Shown here piece after piece: positions 9,114 to 16,416 of a stretch of 48,472 nt of DNA; within the stretch, counting starts at the first letter, position 1; each line of letters begins with the position of its first letter. This stretch comes from a virus. The position numbers and the translations under genes are program-made. The stretch is taken from positions 1 through 48,472 of IMG/VR virus record IMGVR_UViG_3300015263_000384, one strand, 5' to 3'. The notes under the pieces were generated by a model. That model did not search any database, was not told the DNA's origin, and saw nothing but the letters and a program-made list of their open reading frames with translations.

Positions 9114-9587
9114 TTAGTTGGCGAGAACGGTGGAAATAACCTTGAAGAGGACCGCGTTAATCTCAGTGATAACCTTAGTCACAAAGACATGAACGTTAGT
9201 CGTATCCTCTTCATCGACATACCAATAACCAGCAGTAGGCTCAACAAGACCAAAATCATTACCTTCGTGAGTCCCAACTGCCGCAGTAGCTACTGCACCA
9301 CCACTTACATCCCAAACCTGCGCGAGGAATTCTGTATCCACATTGGCGATTGCCACAGGGATAGTCGTACCAAATCCAGGAGTTCCAGCAGTCACAGGAG
9401 CCATAGCAAAACCGACAAGACCAGTAACGGTTGCGCCACCTGCAAAAGCTTCAATTAACTCAGGATCAGAAGAATTCCGTTGAACCGGCTCACCAATAGC
9501 AAGAGTAACAGATGCAGTAGGCGTCATCTGCCGAATCTCGATATGTCTCCCCGGCTTACGCGAAGGCTGAATGCGAATCAGCCCCAT
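9114..9587 (-). CDS. Head decoration or capsid-stabilising protein
   Basis: Encodes 157 residues, small and beta-rich, with glycine/alanine turns (ATVTGLVGFAMAPV, DTEFLAQVWDVSGG). The segment SVTLAIGEPVQRNSSDPE and the later TGLVGFA strand are typical of trimeric beta-tulip decoration proteins encoded just before the capsid gene. It lies 13 bases upstream of the capsid gene. The decoration call comes from genomic order and composition. Confidence 0.6.
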   Translation of the reverse strand: MGLIRIQPSRKPGRHIEIRQMTPTASVTLAIGEPVQRNSSDPELIEAFAGGATVTGLVGFAMAPVTAGTPGFGTTIPVAIANVDTEFLAQVWDVSGGAVATAAVGTHEGNDFGLVEPTAGYWYVDEEDTTNVHVFVTKVITEINAVLFKVISTVLAN

Positions 9588-9610
9588 GTTAGTTAGTCCT
9601 TTTTAAAAAG

Positions 9611-10150
9611 TTAAAGTTCAACAACAGGAACAGTCCAAGCGGACGTTTCCATTTGAGCACGCTTGGGTTCAGATTGACGACGCCTACGTTCAACCCTTTC
9701 AAGCTTTACTAACTTGTTCGCAATGTAGACTTCCTCTGGCATAATCATGAGGATAGTGTCTCCCATATGAACCTTTGTATCTGCTGCGCCAGTCAGCGTT
9801 TTCTTGGAAGCTTTCTCATCATGAAATACTTCCCAGCCAAGGGCCTGAGCACGAGATACCTCTAATTCAGTATCTAACTTAAACTCACCGACGTAACCCT
9901 TGGGAACTAATTTCAAGAGACGCTCAATTCCATCAAGAACAGGTCCTCTTGAAAGAACTTCAACAGACTTAGCCTTTGCTTCCCTAATACGTTCAAGCTT
10001 ATCCGCAACTTCTTGATCAGAAAACTTAGCTGCATCAATACCAAACTTGAGTAAAAACTTACGACCAGCTTCAATCTGATTTCCAGCATAAGCAGGAAGT
10101 TGTTCATCATCTTCTAACAAATTCATCTTATCGAGGCCGAAGATAGACAT
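9611..10150 (-). CDS. Structural-module protein of unknown function
   Basis: Encodes 179 residues. The N-terminal half is helical (NQIEAGRKFLLKFGID, EVADKLERIREAKAKSVEVL). The C-terminal half contains WEVFHDEKA, then MGDTILMIMPEEVYIANK and a very basic segment VERRRRQSEPKRAQ. The ATG overlaps the stop of the scaffold gene by one base (TAATG), suggesting coupled translation and a role in head assembly. Similar proteins are common between scaffold and capsid genes of podoviruses, but their function is not established. Confidence 0.65.
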   Translation of the reverse strand: MSIFGLDKMNLLEDDEQLPAYAGNQIEAGRKFLLKFGIDAAKFSDQEVADKLERIREAKAKSVEVLSRGPVLDGIERLLKLVPKGYVGEFKLDTELEVSRAQALGWEVFHDEKASKKTLTGAADTKVHMGDTILMIMPEEVYIANKLVKLERVERRRRQSEPKRAQMETSAWTVPVVEL

Positions 10151-10989
10151 TATTGCTTCACTCCGATGTCAGAAGATGTAACGTCTTCCTCATTGATATC
10201 AAGCCAATCGAGATATTCTTTCTCTGACTTAAAGCCTTGCATCCTCATTACCGTACGCTCAGATTCAGTAAGTTGTCTAATGGGCTTATTACCAGTTTGT
10301 CCAGCACTAATTGGCTGCCTAGAAGCAGGGTGTTGAGGAGGAGCAGGCCGACCTGAGCTATTAGCAGGAGCAGCAGGAGGAGTTTCCATACCAAGTGAAT
10401 CCTTTGCATCAAGATAAAGTAACCTAATAGTTCCTGCCGTCGGGTCCTTAATACCTCTTTGATCTAACTGCGTTTGAATGTAATCCTTATAAGTATCAAG
10501 GTCAGCATAACGTTCTCTAACAGCCTGCCAAGCTTGAGCTTCACGAGTCTTAGCTAAGTCTTCCCTAAACGGTGAAATAATTTCTTGCATATCTCTGGTT
10601 AGTCTATTAGCAATTCTCTCCTCCATCTGCTTGAGAGCCTTACCAGGTTCTGCAAAAAATGTAGTAGCATCAATATCTGGGTCAGGAGCAGGAGGAGCTT
10701 CTACAACAGGAGGACCTCTCCTAGCTGCATCATTTAAAGCTCTTCCTTGTTCCCTAACAGTCGCCTCCAATGCACGAAGCTTTAAAGCAGCTTCTTGTGG
10801 AGACAAACCTTCCAATCCAGCAATACCAGCAAACGGAGATTCAGTACCCGTAGGCGAATGGTTCTGCTGTTGGTCCGTCGTCTGCTCTTGGTCCGTGTCT
10901 AGTGTTTGCTGATCTCCTCCGCCTGACGAAGCTAGATCGTCCTCTCTGTCCTGGAATACCATCCAGGGAAACATCTTCCGGCTGTTCAT
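10150..10989 (-). CDS. Capsid scaffolding protein
   Basis: Encodes 279 residues. The ATG at 10989 is preceded by AGAGGAAG. The low-complexity N-terminus is rich in Asp/Gln (DQQTLDTDQEQTTDQQQ), then come a long charged helix (EAALKLRALEATVREQG), a Pro-rich linker (PPVVEAPPAPDPDID), further coiled-coil (LKQMEERIANRLTRDMQ) and a second Pro-rich stretch. The mostly helical, acidic, Pro-linked composition between portal and capsid genes is characteristic of phage scaffolds, which template the procapsid and then leave. The first 149 bases overlap the preceding small gene in another frame. Confidence 0.75.
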   Translation of the reverse strand: MNSRKMFPWMVFQDREDDLASSGGGDQQTLDTDQEQTTDQQQNHSPTGTESPFAGIAGLEGLSPQEAALKLRALEATVREQGRALNDAARRGPPVVEAPPAPDPDIDATTFFAEPGKALKQMEERIANRLTRDMQEIISPFREDLAKTREAQAWQAVRERYADLDTYKDYIQTQLDQRGIKDPTAGTIRLLYLDAKDSLGMETPPAAPANSSGRPAPPQHPASRQPISAGQTGNKPIRQLTESERTVMRMQGFKSEKEYLDWLDINEEDVTSSDIGVKQ

Positions 10990-11266
10990 TGTTTTCTTCC
11001 TCTCGACTAGAGATTTGGTGTAATGTGTCTAGAGCTTTTCTAAAGCCCTTTCCCTCATTTACTCGCGCAAGAGCTTCCTCTCCAGTTTTGGAATTCTCTT
11101 GATCTGCGAGTAAACCTGCATACTGCTCTTCTAAGAGCAATAATACAATCTTCCAACCTTGTGACTTAATAGTCTTCCTTAATTCTTGACTATCATTGAG
11201 TTCCAGGTCCGAGAGCAGGTCGTGGAGCGGGGAGTGTTCCAGCATTTCCACCGTTCTGGGGTCCAT
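10841..11266 (-). CDS. Small protein overlapping portal and scaffold genes
   Basis: Encodes 141 residues with a good ribosome site (GGTGGAG, spacing 9). The first 95 residues look like a normal helical acidic protein (LLSDLELNDSQELRKTI, KIVLLLLEEQYAGLLAD, LDTLHQISSREEENNEQ). The final 45 residues are Arg/Gly-rich (SSFVRRRRSANTRHGPR) and lie wholly within the scaffold gene in another frame. Its start overlaps the portal end by 74 bases. The chain of overlaps suggests tight coupling of portal, this protein and scaffold. Function unknown; a portal or scaffold cofactor is a guess. Confidence 0.6.
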   Translation of the reverse strand: MDPRTVEMLEHSPLHDLLSDLELNDSQELRKTIKSQGWKIVLLLLEEQYAGLLADQENSKTGEEALARVNEGKGFRKALDTLHQISSREEENNEQPEDVSLDGIPGQRGRSSFVRRRRSANTRHGPRADDGPTAEPFAYGY

Positions 11267-13130
11267 TTTGTGTTACTCCACCTGTTAAAGTATATTGCTC
11301 TGCGTCTGGAATAGCAAAAGTCTCAGCAAGCTTAACCAATACAGCATCCGAAGTAATCAACGCCCTTTGCGCAATTTGAGCCAAGATTGTCGGATCACCA
11401 GTCATTTGAGCAAAGACTTGAGCAAATTGTGCAGCTTGCTGATAGTAATTTGTAAGAACTTGGAACAACGTAAGCCACTGTCTCTGCTCAACTTCACGGT
11501 TCGTGATAGAATCAGTAACGGTTAGTGTAATCAAAGCTCCATGTCGAATTAGTTTAGAAGGCATCTGTAACACCTTCTCCACCTCAACTCCATCATCACC
11601 AACAACTAACCAATGTAATTGTTGATCTCCAAAGAACTGCATATTAGCTATAATATCATAACCAACTAAGCTTCCAAATCTCTTTACATTTTTGAGAACA
11701 AGGTCAAATCGCTTGTTCCCCTCTGCCAATCGCGAGAGATCAGAAGTTGCAGTTCCAGGTGTTCCTTCTTGTGGCAATCCAAGGATAGCTTCATTAGCCC
11801 CCGATCTTTTCTCATAATATCGTACAATGCTTTCTTCATTATTGTAACTTGAGGGATACACTTCGGAAAGCTTGAATTCTTTAATGTCAGTCTGGACATT
11901 ATCCACGAACCACATCTTGCCAGGAAAGAGGGGCTCTCCATCCCCATAGCCTAAGCCCTTCCTAATGACAATTTGTGCCATGTTAGCCAACGTCGCGTTA
12001 TCCAAACGCTGGCGGTGAATAGTAGTTGCCTCTTCTTGGAATTGCTCAGTCTGCTTACAAATACCAATACCAGCCCAAATACCTTCAACAGGAATGTAAT
12101 TGCAAAGTCGATAAGGACGATGAAGGTCGTCGTACCAATTGTAGCGAATAGAAAGAAATGAACCGGAATCCTTATGATAGTCAACGACAATCTCTTCGTC
12201 CCAACCATCGCCATCAACATCAAAAGACAAATAAAGCTCATGAACTTTAAATACAGAAGTCCACTTTGGTTCTGCATTCGCGTGTTCTTCAATCTTTTCT
12301 TGTGCTTCGTTTACATCATTAAAATTACTAGGTTGATTCTTAAGTGTCCATTGATGTTTAATTGCTTCAATAGCCTTTCCACTCATCCGACCAGACTGAG
12401 CCATTCTTTTGAGCTGTGCCCAAGTAAATTCATGAACTTCCCCAACCATAGGTGCAAGCTGAGGATCAGTCTCATTGAAACGCATAATGAAGTTTCCAAG
12501 AGGCACACGCTCAATGGTAGCTCCATTCTTTATTACAGCATAAATCTCTTCCTCTGCATCCCCTACTTTCTTCAAGCCTTTCTTAATAATTTTCTCATAA
12601 CCAGTCTTACCTACTGCTGTACCTAGCTTACAAAACTCCATAAGCCATTCATTATAAAACTCATACATCTTTAACCCATCAGGAGATTCAATCCTTGCTT
12701 GTAAGTACTCCTCGAAGGGTTTATTTACAGCACTCCACTCCTTTGAAGTCGGCCTAATACTATAAAAAGGCTCAACAGCAAAGAGGGTATTCATAAACCT
12801 AGCCTGAATAGCCTCTACAGCAATAGCAGCGAGAGGAATAACTACATTAGCAGCTCGCTTAAACGGGAAATTCCGCTCTTTCTTGGCAGGAGCTGCCCAA
12901 TAGAGGGTTTGAAAACGCTTCCAATCCTCCATCATAGGCTGACGCTCTGTATAGAACGCCTCTAACTCCTCATCAAGCCATGTCCTTAAATTATTTTGGA
13001 CATCTTCATCCAGCAAAATCATCCTAGGCCAATTACCTTGGGTATTTGCGTCTGTACTTGGCTTTACTCCACCATCTACAGGAGCTTCCCCACGATATGC
13101 TGGATCTTGATAGAGTGCAAGAGATGACAT
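11193..13130 (-). CDS. Portal protein
   Basis: Encodes 645 residues. Portal-like features are an N-terminal acidic helix (LRTWLDEELEAFYTERQPMMEDW), an aromatic FPFKRAANVVIPLAAIAVEAIQAR segment that resembles the wing of podovirus portals, and a C-terminal barrel rich in Gln/Ala (LTNYYQQAAQFAQVFAQM). The size, and the position between TerL and scaffold, fit a dodecameric portal. The C-terminus ends in a Gly/Pro-rich tail. No nucleotide-binding motif is present. The family (T7-like versus P22-like) cannot be settled by eye. Confidence 0.8.
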   Translation of the reverse strand: MSSLALYQDPAYRGEAPVDGGVKPSTDANTQGNWPRMILLDEDVQNNLRTWLDEELEAFYTERQPMMEDWKRFQTLYWAAPAKKERNFPFKRAANVVIPLAAIAVEAIQARFMNTLFAVEPFYSIRPTSKEWSAVNKPFEEYLQARIESPDGLKMYEFYNEWLMEFCKLGTAVGKTGYEKIIKKGLKKVGDAEEEIYAVIKNGATIERVPLGNFIMRFNETDPQLAPMVGEVHEFTWAQLKRMAQSGRMSGKAIEAIKHQWTLKNQPSNFNDVNEAQEKIEEHANAEPKWTSVFKVHELYLSFDVDGDGWDEEIVVDYHKDSGSFLSIRYNWYDDLHRPYRLCNYIPVEGIWAGIGICKQTEQFQEEATTIHRQRLDNATLANMAQIVIRKGLGYGDGEPLFPGKMWFVDNVQTDIKEFKLSEVYPSSYNNEESIVRYYEKRSGANEAILGLPQEGTPGTATSDLSRLAEGNKRFDLVLKNVKRFGSLVGYDIIANMQFFGDQQLHWLVVGDDGVEVEKVLQMPSKLIRHGALITLTVTDSITNREVEQRQWLTLFQVLTNYYQQAAQFAQVFAQMTGDPTILAQIAQRALITSDAVLVKLAETFAIPDAEQYTLTGGVTQNGPQNGGNAGTLPAPRPALGPGTQ

Positions 13131-13151
13131 TTAGAAAGATTTTTTAGAGGA

Positions 13152-13496
13152 TTACTTAGATTGTTCTGTATGTCTTGTACGCCACTCTTCTAACTTTTCA
13201 ATTCTCTCTATACTAGTCTTAATATCTCGAGAATTATCCCTAGAGAGCAAAAAAGTGCCAAAAATACCGCCAATTACAGCAGCAAGTAAAGTAACTAAAA
13301 GACCTGTCCTTACTTTAGGCCAATCAGCTATACCGTTTCCATTACCATTCCCATTCCCATTCTTCTTTTCACGCTTTTCCAGAACGTCTAGTTGCGCCCG
13401 CATGGCCCGCAATTCGTCTAACAATAAGCGTTCTACGGGCACGTCCTCCTCAGCTTTTGCTCGAAGCTTTGCTATTAAATCTGATTGTTGAGTCAC
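13152..13496 (-). CDS. Single-pass membrane protein with coiled coil and Asn-Gly repeat (holin- or spanin-like candidate)
   Basis: Encodes 114 residues from a GTG at 13496 that follows GAGGAG by seven bases; an upstream in-frame TTG lacks a well-placed site. The order is a charged coiled coil (LLLDELRAMRAQLDVLEKRE), a KKNGNGNGNGNG repeat (about residues 45-56), one membrane segment (TGLLVTLLAAVIGGIFGTFLL) and a charged helical tail. One-helix proteins with a coiled coil beside terminase genes are sometimes holins or spanins. That role is only inferred here, because no endolysin was recognised nearby. Confidence 0.6.
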   Translation of the reverse strand: MTQQSDLIAKLRAKAEEDVPVERLLLDELRAMRAQLDVLEKREKKNGNGNGNGNGIADWPKVRTGLLVTLLAAVIGGIFGTFLLSRDNSRDIKTSIERIEKLEEWRTRHTEQSK

Positions 13497-13650
13497 TCTT
13501 GTTCTCCTCAATTTGACGCATTTCTAAGATAGGATACAATCTACGTATCCTAGCTAAAAGGACACGCGTTTGGATAACAACTTCACCTCGAAGAGGACTC
13601 ATATCACTCGGTGGCTCAAATTTCTGCCGACGCTCTGGAATTGCATTCAA
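13450..13650 (-). CDS. Small basic protein of unknown function, TTG start
   Basis: Encodes 66 residues from a TTG at 13650 with AGGAAG seven bases upstream, the best site available. It starts 26 bases after the TerL stop and overlaps the following membrane-protein gene by 47 bases. The sequence is basic and helical in the middle (VVIQTRVLLARIRRLYPILEMRQIEE), with a Ser/Lys-rich tail. Short Arg-rich helical proteins between TerL and portal are common, but I do not recognise this one. Confidence 0.5.
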   Translation of the reverse strand: MNAIPERRQKFEPPSDMSPLRGEVVIQTRVLLARIRRLYPILEMRQIEENKSDSTIRFNSKASSKS

Positions 13651-13676
13651 GATTGTACTTCCTATCTGAAGAGGAT

Positions 13677-15416
13677 TTAATATCCAGTCAAAATTGATCG
13701 TTCTTCAAGTAATTGAGTGACTCGCTCTTGAGTTTGCTGCAACGATCTAGTATCCATACCAGATTTCCAAAATTCAGGACCTTGAGCAAGCGCATCTAAT
13801 AAATGTTGGCTCTGCCCCATTGGAAATTGCTCATATTCATCACGAAAATCATGCATCCCTTCATGAATATAAACTTGTCCTGCTGAAAAGAAATGAGCTA
13901 AACCCCTAATTCTTGCTTCTTTTGACCTAGCTGACCCAGGCTTATAAGCTGTAATAGGAAGGTTTGTCCTATTTCTAGTAGCTTCTTTTTCAATCCAGTA
14001 GCGATAGATACCTGAAAAGTTAACTTCCTCAATTGCGAATACTCTAGGACGATACTTCAAATATAACCTAAACGCATGATCCACAAAATCGGGAGGGCGA
14101 AGTCGTTTCTTGATCGTCTCTAAGATGAAAATATTAGATTCTTGATCAACACCAGTAACTACAATACCTGTTTCATCTGCTTGATCACTTTCTCCCATTG
14201 AAGGATCGCAAAAGATATAGACAGCTAAATCTCTAAGCTTCCTTTTGATCGTTGGGTTTCTTAAATCTCCAGTTTCTACAACAATATTATTGTAAATATC
14301 AACTTTGTAGTATTTGAGAGGCCAAATAAACTCAGTTAACCCTGCTTCCATTGGGTTGTTTGCATACTGAGCAGCCCAAACCAATGCATTTTTTCTTAAA
14401 ATATTCAACTTCGAATGAGAGAAACCAGAAATATACTTACCTTTTTCGTTAAACTGCACAGGAAAAACAGGTTCTCCTTCCTCTACAGCTCCGCGTGCGT
14501 ATACTCGAAGTAAACCACCAGAATTTTCTACAAGATCCTTTTTAGCTAAACAGTTAGTGACAGAATTTCTGTACCTTAACTTCTTCCCATTTACATCATA
14601 CAATGTAGTTCCGGTGTCGATACCATAGACCTTAATTGCATGAGAGTAAACATCTGCAAAGGCCCAACGCGTTCCAATTAAATCCCAACCATCAATTTCA
14701 AGATCCGTTAACAACGAAGCAATATTGTCAAACCAAGACAACACTCTCTTCATTACAGTCTCAGAATTTCGAGCATCTTCTCCAACTAGGTCGTCCAGTT
14801 TCAACCAATGATAGTGTCCAGACTGTGCAGCACCGCCAGCACCAATCGTAGAGAATGTCGCGTGCCTGTGATGCTCTTCTCTTGGAAGTTCTAGTTCCCA
14901 TTTATTAACCCTTTGCACTCTCTTAGACGGAATACAATCAGAGAAAAGTGCAAGCATCGTCTCATTCTTAGTAAATGCCGACGCGATTTCAAACAAGAAC
15001 TCCGACGCCTTCTCTCTAACTTCGTGGGCTATTAAGAGCTTTAAGTTGGGTCCGTGTACGTAAGGGTGGGCTTGTACAACATTACCCACGTTAGGCAGGG
15101 CCATTTGAATCGAGTCTACTATTGTGTTTAGCGTACTCTTATAATGACCACGTGCGAAAAGAGTTAAACGATATTGCTGACCCCTTTGTCTCTCTAGCCA
15201 ACGGGCATAATGCCCATGAAATACTGGATGAAGCTTATTATATCCAAGCATTGATGCGAGGAAATATAAATCATTCTTCATCCTTCTACGAAGATGCTCA
15301 ATTGTGTCTGAGTCTAAATCTTCATATTTCTTCTCAGCAGCCGACCGACGTTCAGATAGAGCTTTCTCGTCTACCAGAGCATCAAAATCGCTGTCTGTAT
15401 GAAGATTATCACTCAT
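13677..15416 (-). CDS. Terminase large subunit (packaging ATPase and nuclease)
   Basis: Encodes 579 residues. The N-terminal ATPase has a Walker-A-like FARGHYKST (about residues 87-95) after the adenine-motif region, and an acidic LKLDDLVGED that may serve as Walker B. The C-terminal RNase-H-like nuclease shows IFCDPSMGESDQADETG (first metal aspartate), FAIEEVNF (second acidic site) and HLLDALAQGP (last aspartate). The enzyme cuts concatemers and pumps DNA through the portal. Its start overlaps the end of TerS by four bases (ATGA). Length and motif order are normal for the family. Confidence 0.9.
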   Translation of the reverse strand: MSDNLHTDSDFDALVDEKALSERRSAAEKKYEDLDSDTIEHLRRRMKNDLYFLASMLGYNKLHPVFHGHYARWLERQRGQQYRLTLFARGHYKSTLNTIVDSIQMALPNVGNVVQAHPYVHGPNLKLLIAHEVREKASEFLFEIASAFTKNETMLALFSDCIPSKRVQRVNKWELELPREEHHRHATFSTIGAGGAAQSGHYHWLKLDDLVGEDARNSETVMKRVLSWFDNIASLLTDLEIDGWDLIGTRWAFADVYSHAIKVYGIDTGTTLYDVNGKKLRYRNSVTNCLAKKDLVENSGGLLRVYARGAVEEGEPVFPVQFNEKGKYISGFSHSKLNILRKNALVWAAQYANNPMEAGLTEFIWPLKYYKVDIYNNIVVETGDLRNPTIKRKLRDLAVYIFCDPSMGESDQADETGIVVTGVDQESNIFILETIKKRLRPPDFVDHAFRLYLKYRPRVFAIEEVNFSGIYRYWIEKEATRNRTNLPITAYKPGSARSKEARIRGLAHFFSAGQVYIHEGMHDFRDEYEQFPMGQSQHLLDALAQGPEFWKSGMDTRSLQQTQERVTQLLEERSILTGY

Positions 15417-15925
15417 TCAATAATTTCGTACGAAACTTCTTCAACTGCTTCTGGGTCGTTGTCGCCAGAATGCAACATCCGAGCTTCGTTTGCCTTTTCT
15501 AAAGCGGAGGTAAACCTATCTAATAGACTCGCAGGTACCTTCTGCGTTCTATCCACTTCATCAGGGTCGGCTCCATTTAGGAAACCTTTACCCTTCAATA
15601 AATCTAAACTAACACGATCTTGGTGCTTCTTAGCGTCCGTTCCTGGGATAAAAGCCTGATCGAGAGTTTCCTCAATTCTATCGACACTAAGTTTTGCTAA
15701 ATTCAAAAGCTTATCAGAAATTTCTGTGCCAAATTGTTCTCTCACCCTTTCTAGGTGAGTAGCAATAAGAGCTTTTGCTTGATGTGTTTGTAATACTTGA
15801 TAAACTCGCTGAGGCGTAATTTTAACATACTCAGCAATAGCCTCATTACTCCACCCTCCAATATGGAGCATCACGATATTCTCGTGACGAGGCTTCCAGT
15901 TTTTGATTGGGATTATGGAGGACAT
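15413..15925 (-). CDS. Terminase small subunit (DNA recognition)
   Basis: Encodes 170 residues. The N-terminal helix-turn-helix (WSNEAIAEYVKITPQRVYQVL, about residues 25-45) is followed by long helices (LIATHLERVREQFGTEI, LLNLAKLSVDRIEETLDQAF) that would form the oligomerisation core, then an acidic tail. This is the classic layout of small terminases, which bind the packaging site and hand DNA to the large subunit. It sits directly upstream of TerL with a four-base ATGA overlap. Confidence 0.8.
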   Translation of the reverse strand: MSSIIPIKNWKPRHENIVMLHIGGWSNEAIAEYVKITPQRVYQVLQTHQAKALIATHLERVREQFGTEISDKLLNLAKLSVDRIEETLDQAFIPGTDAKKHQDRVSLDLLKGKGFLNGADPDEVDRTQKVPASLLDRFTSALEKANEARMLHSGDNDPEAVEEVSYEIIE

Positions 15926-15942
15926 TTTAATTCTCTCTTTAA

Positions 15943-16269
15943 TTAACTACAATTCTCTTCACCCTTAACGATGAAGACCCGTTCTGCTACCTCAACAGAA
16001 GCCGAGTAAACACGAAGGTACTTAAATCCAACAGATTGCAAAGTAACTGAGCCGTCCGCTGGGATAGCAATATCAGCTCCGGCACTTTGCTTGTCAAACC
16101 AAGTAGTATTATCTTCTGACACTTGAACTTTAACAGAACCAGTCAATACACCAGGACCATAAATATCAATAGACTCTACCGACCCACGCCATCCAGTAAA
16201 GTCTAATGAAGATGAAGCTTGACTAGATGCTGGAATAGTTAAAGTTCCTAAGTCAACAGCCCTGTGCAT
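15943..16269 (-). CDS. Small beta-sandwich virion protein
   Basis: Encodes 108 residues with a textbook GGAGG ribosome site. The strands SSSLDFTGWRGSVESIDIYG, TGSVKVQVSEDNTTWFD and VTLQSVGFKYLRVYSASVE resemble a small discoidin- or Ig-like sandwich of the kind used in head or fibre decoration. It lies between the 44-residue aromatic protein and TerS. A structural role is inferred from composition and place. Confidence 0.6.
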   Translation of the reverse strand: MHRAVDLGTLTIPASSQASSSLDFTGWRGSVESIDIYGPGVLTGSVKVQVSEDNTTWFDKQSAGADIAIPADGSVTLQSVGFKYLRVYSASVEVAERVFIVKGEENCS

Positions 16270-16278
16270 TATGCCTCC

Positions 16279-16413
16279 TCAATCAAGTCTAGTGATGGTC
16301 GAAATATCAATGATACCAATTAAGCCGCCTAATACAACCAAAACTTCACCAATAGATTGTGGGTAGTATCTAGGCGCAAAATAATGTGCAGCGAAATAAG
16401 AACGAGGAAACAT
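16279..16413 (-). CDS. 44-residue aromatic protein with membrane-like segment
   Basis: Encodes 44 residues, MFPRSYFAAHYFAPRYYP... followed by a hydrophobic run VLVVLGGLIGIIDI. The start of the next gene follows its stop directly (TGAGGAGG), so it sits in the operon with normal spacing. The aromatic SYFAAHYFAPRYY motif is, from memory, recurrent in tiny phage proteins found between fibre and terminase genes; their role is not known. The gene is easily missed because of its size. It may insert in the membrane or pack against a virion protein. Confidence 0.65.
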   Translation of the reverse strand: MFPRSYFAAHYFAPRYYPQSIGEVLVVLGGLIGIIDISTITRLD

Positions 16414-16416
16414 TTA

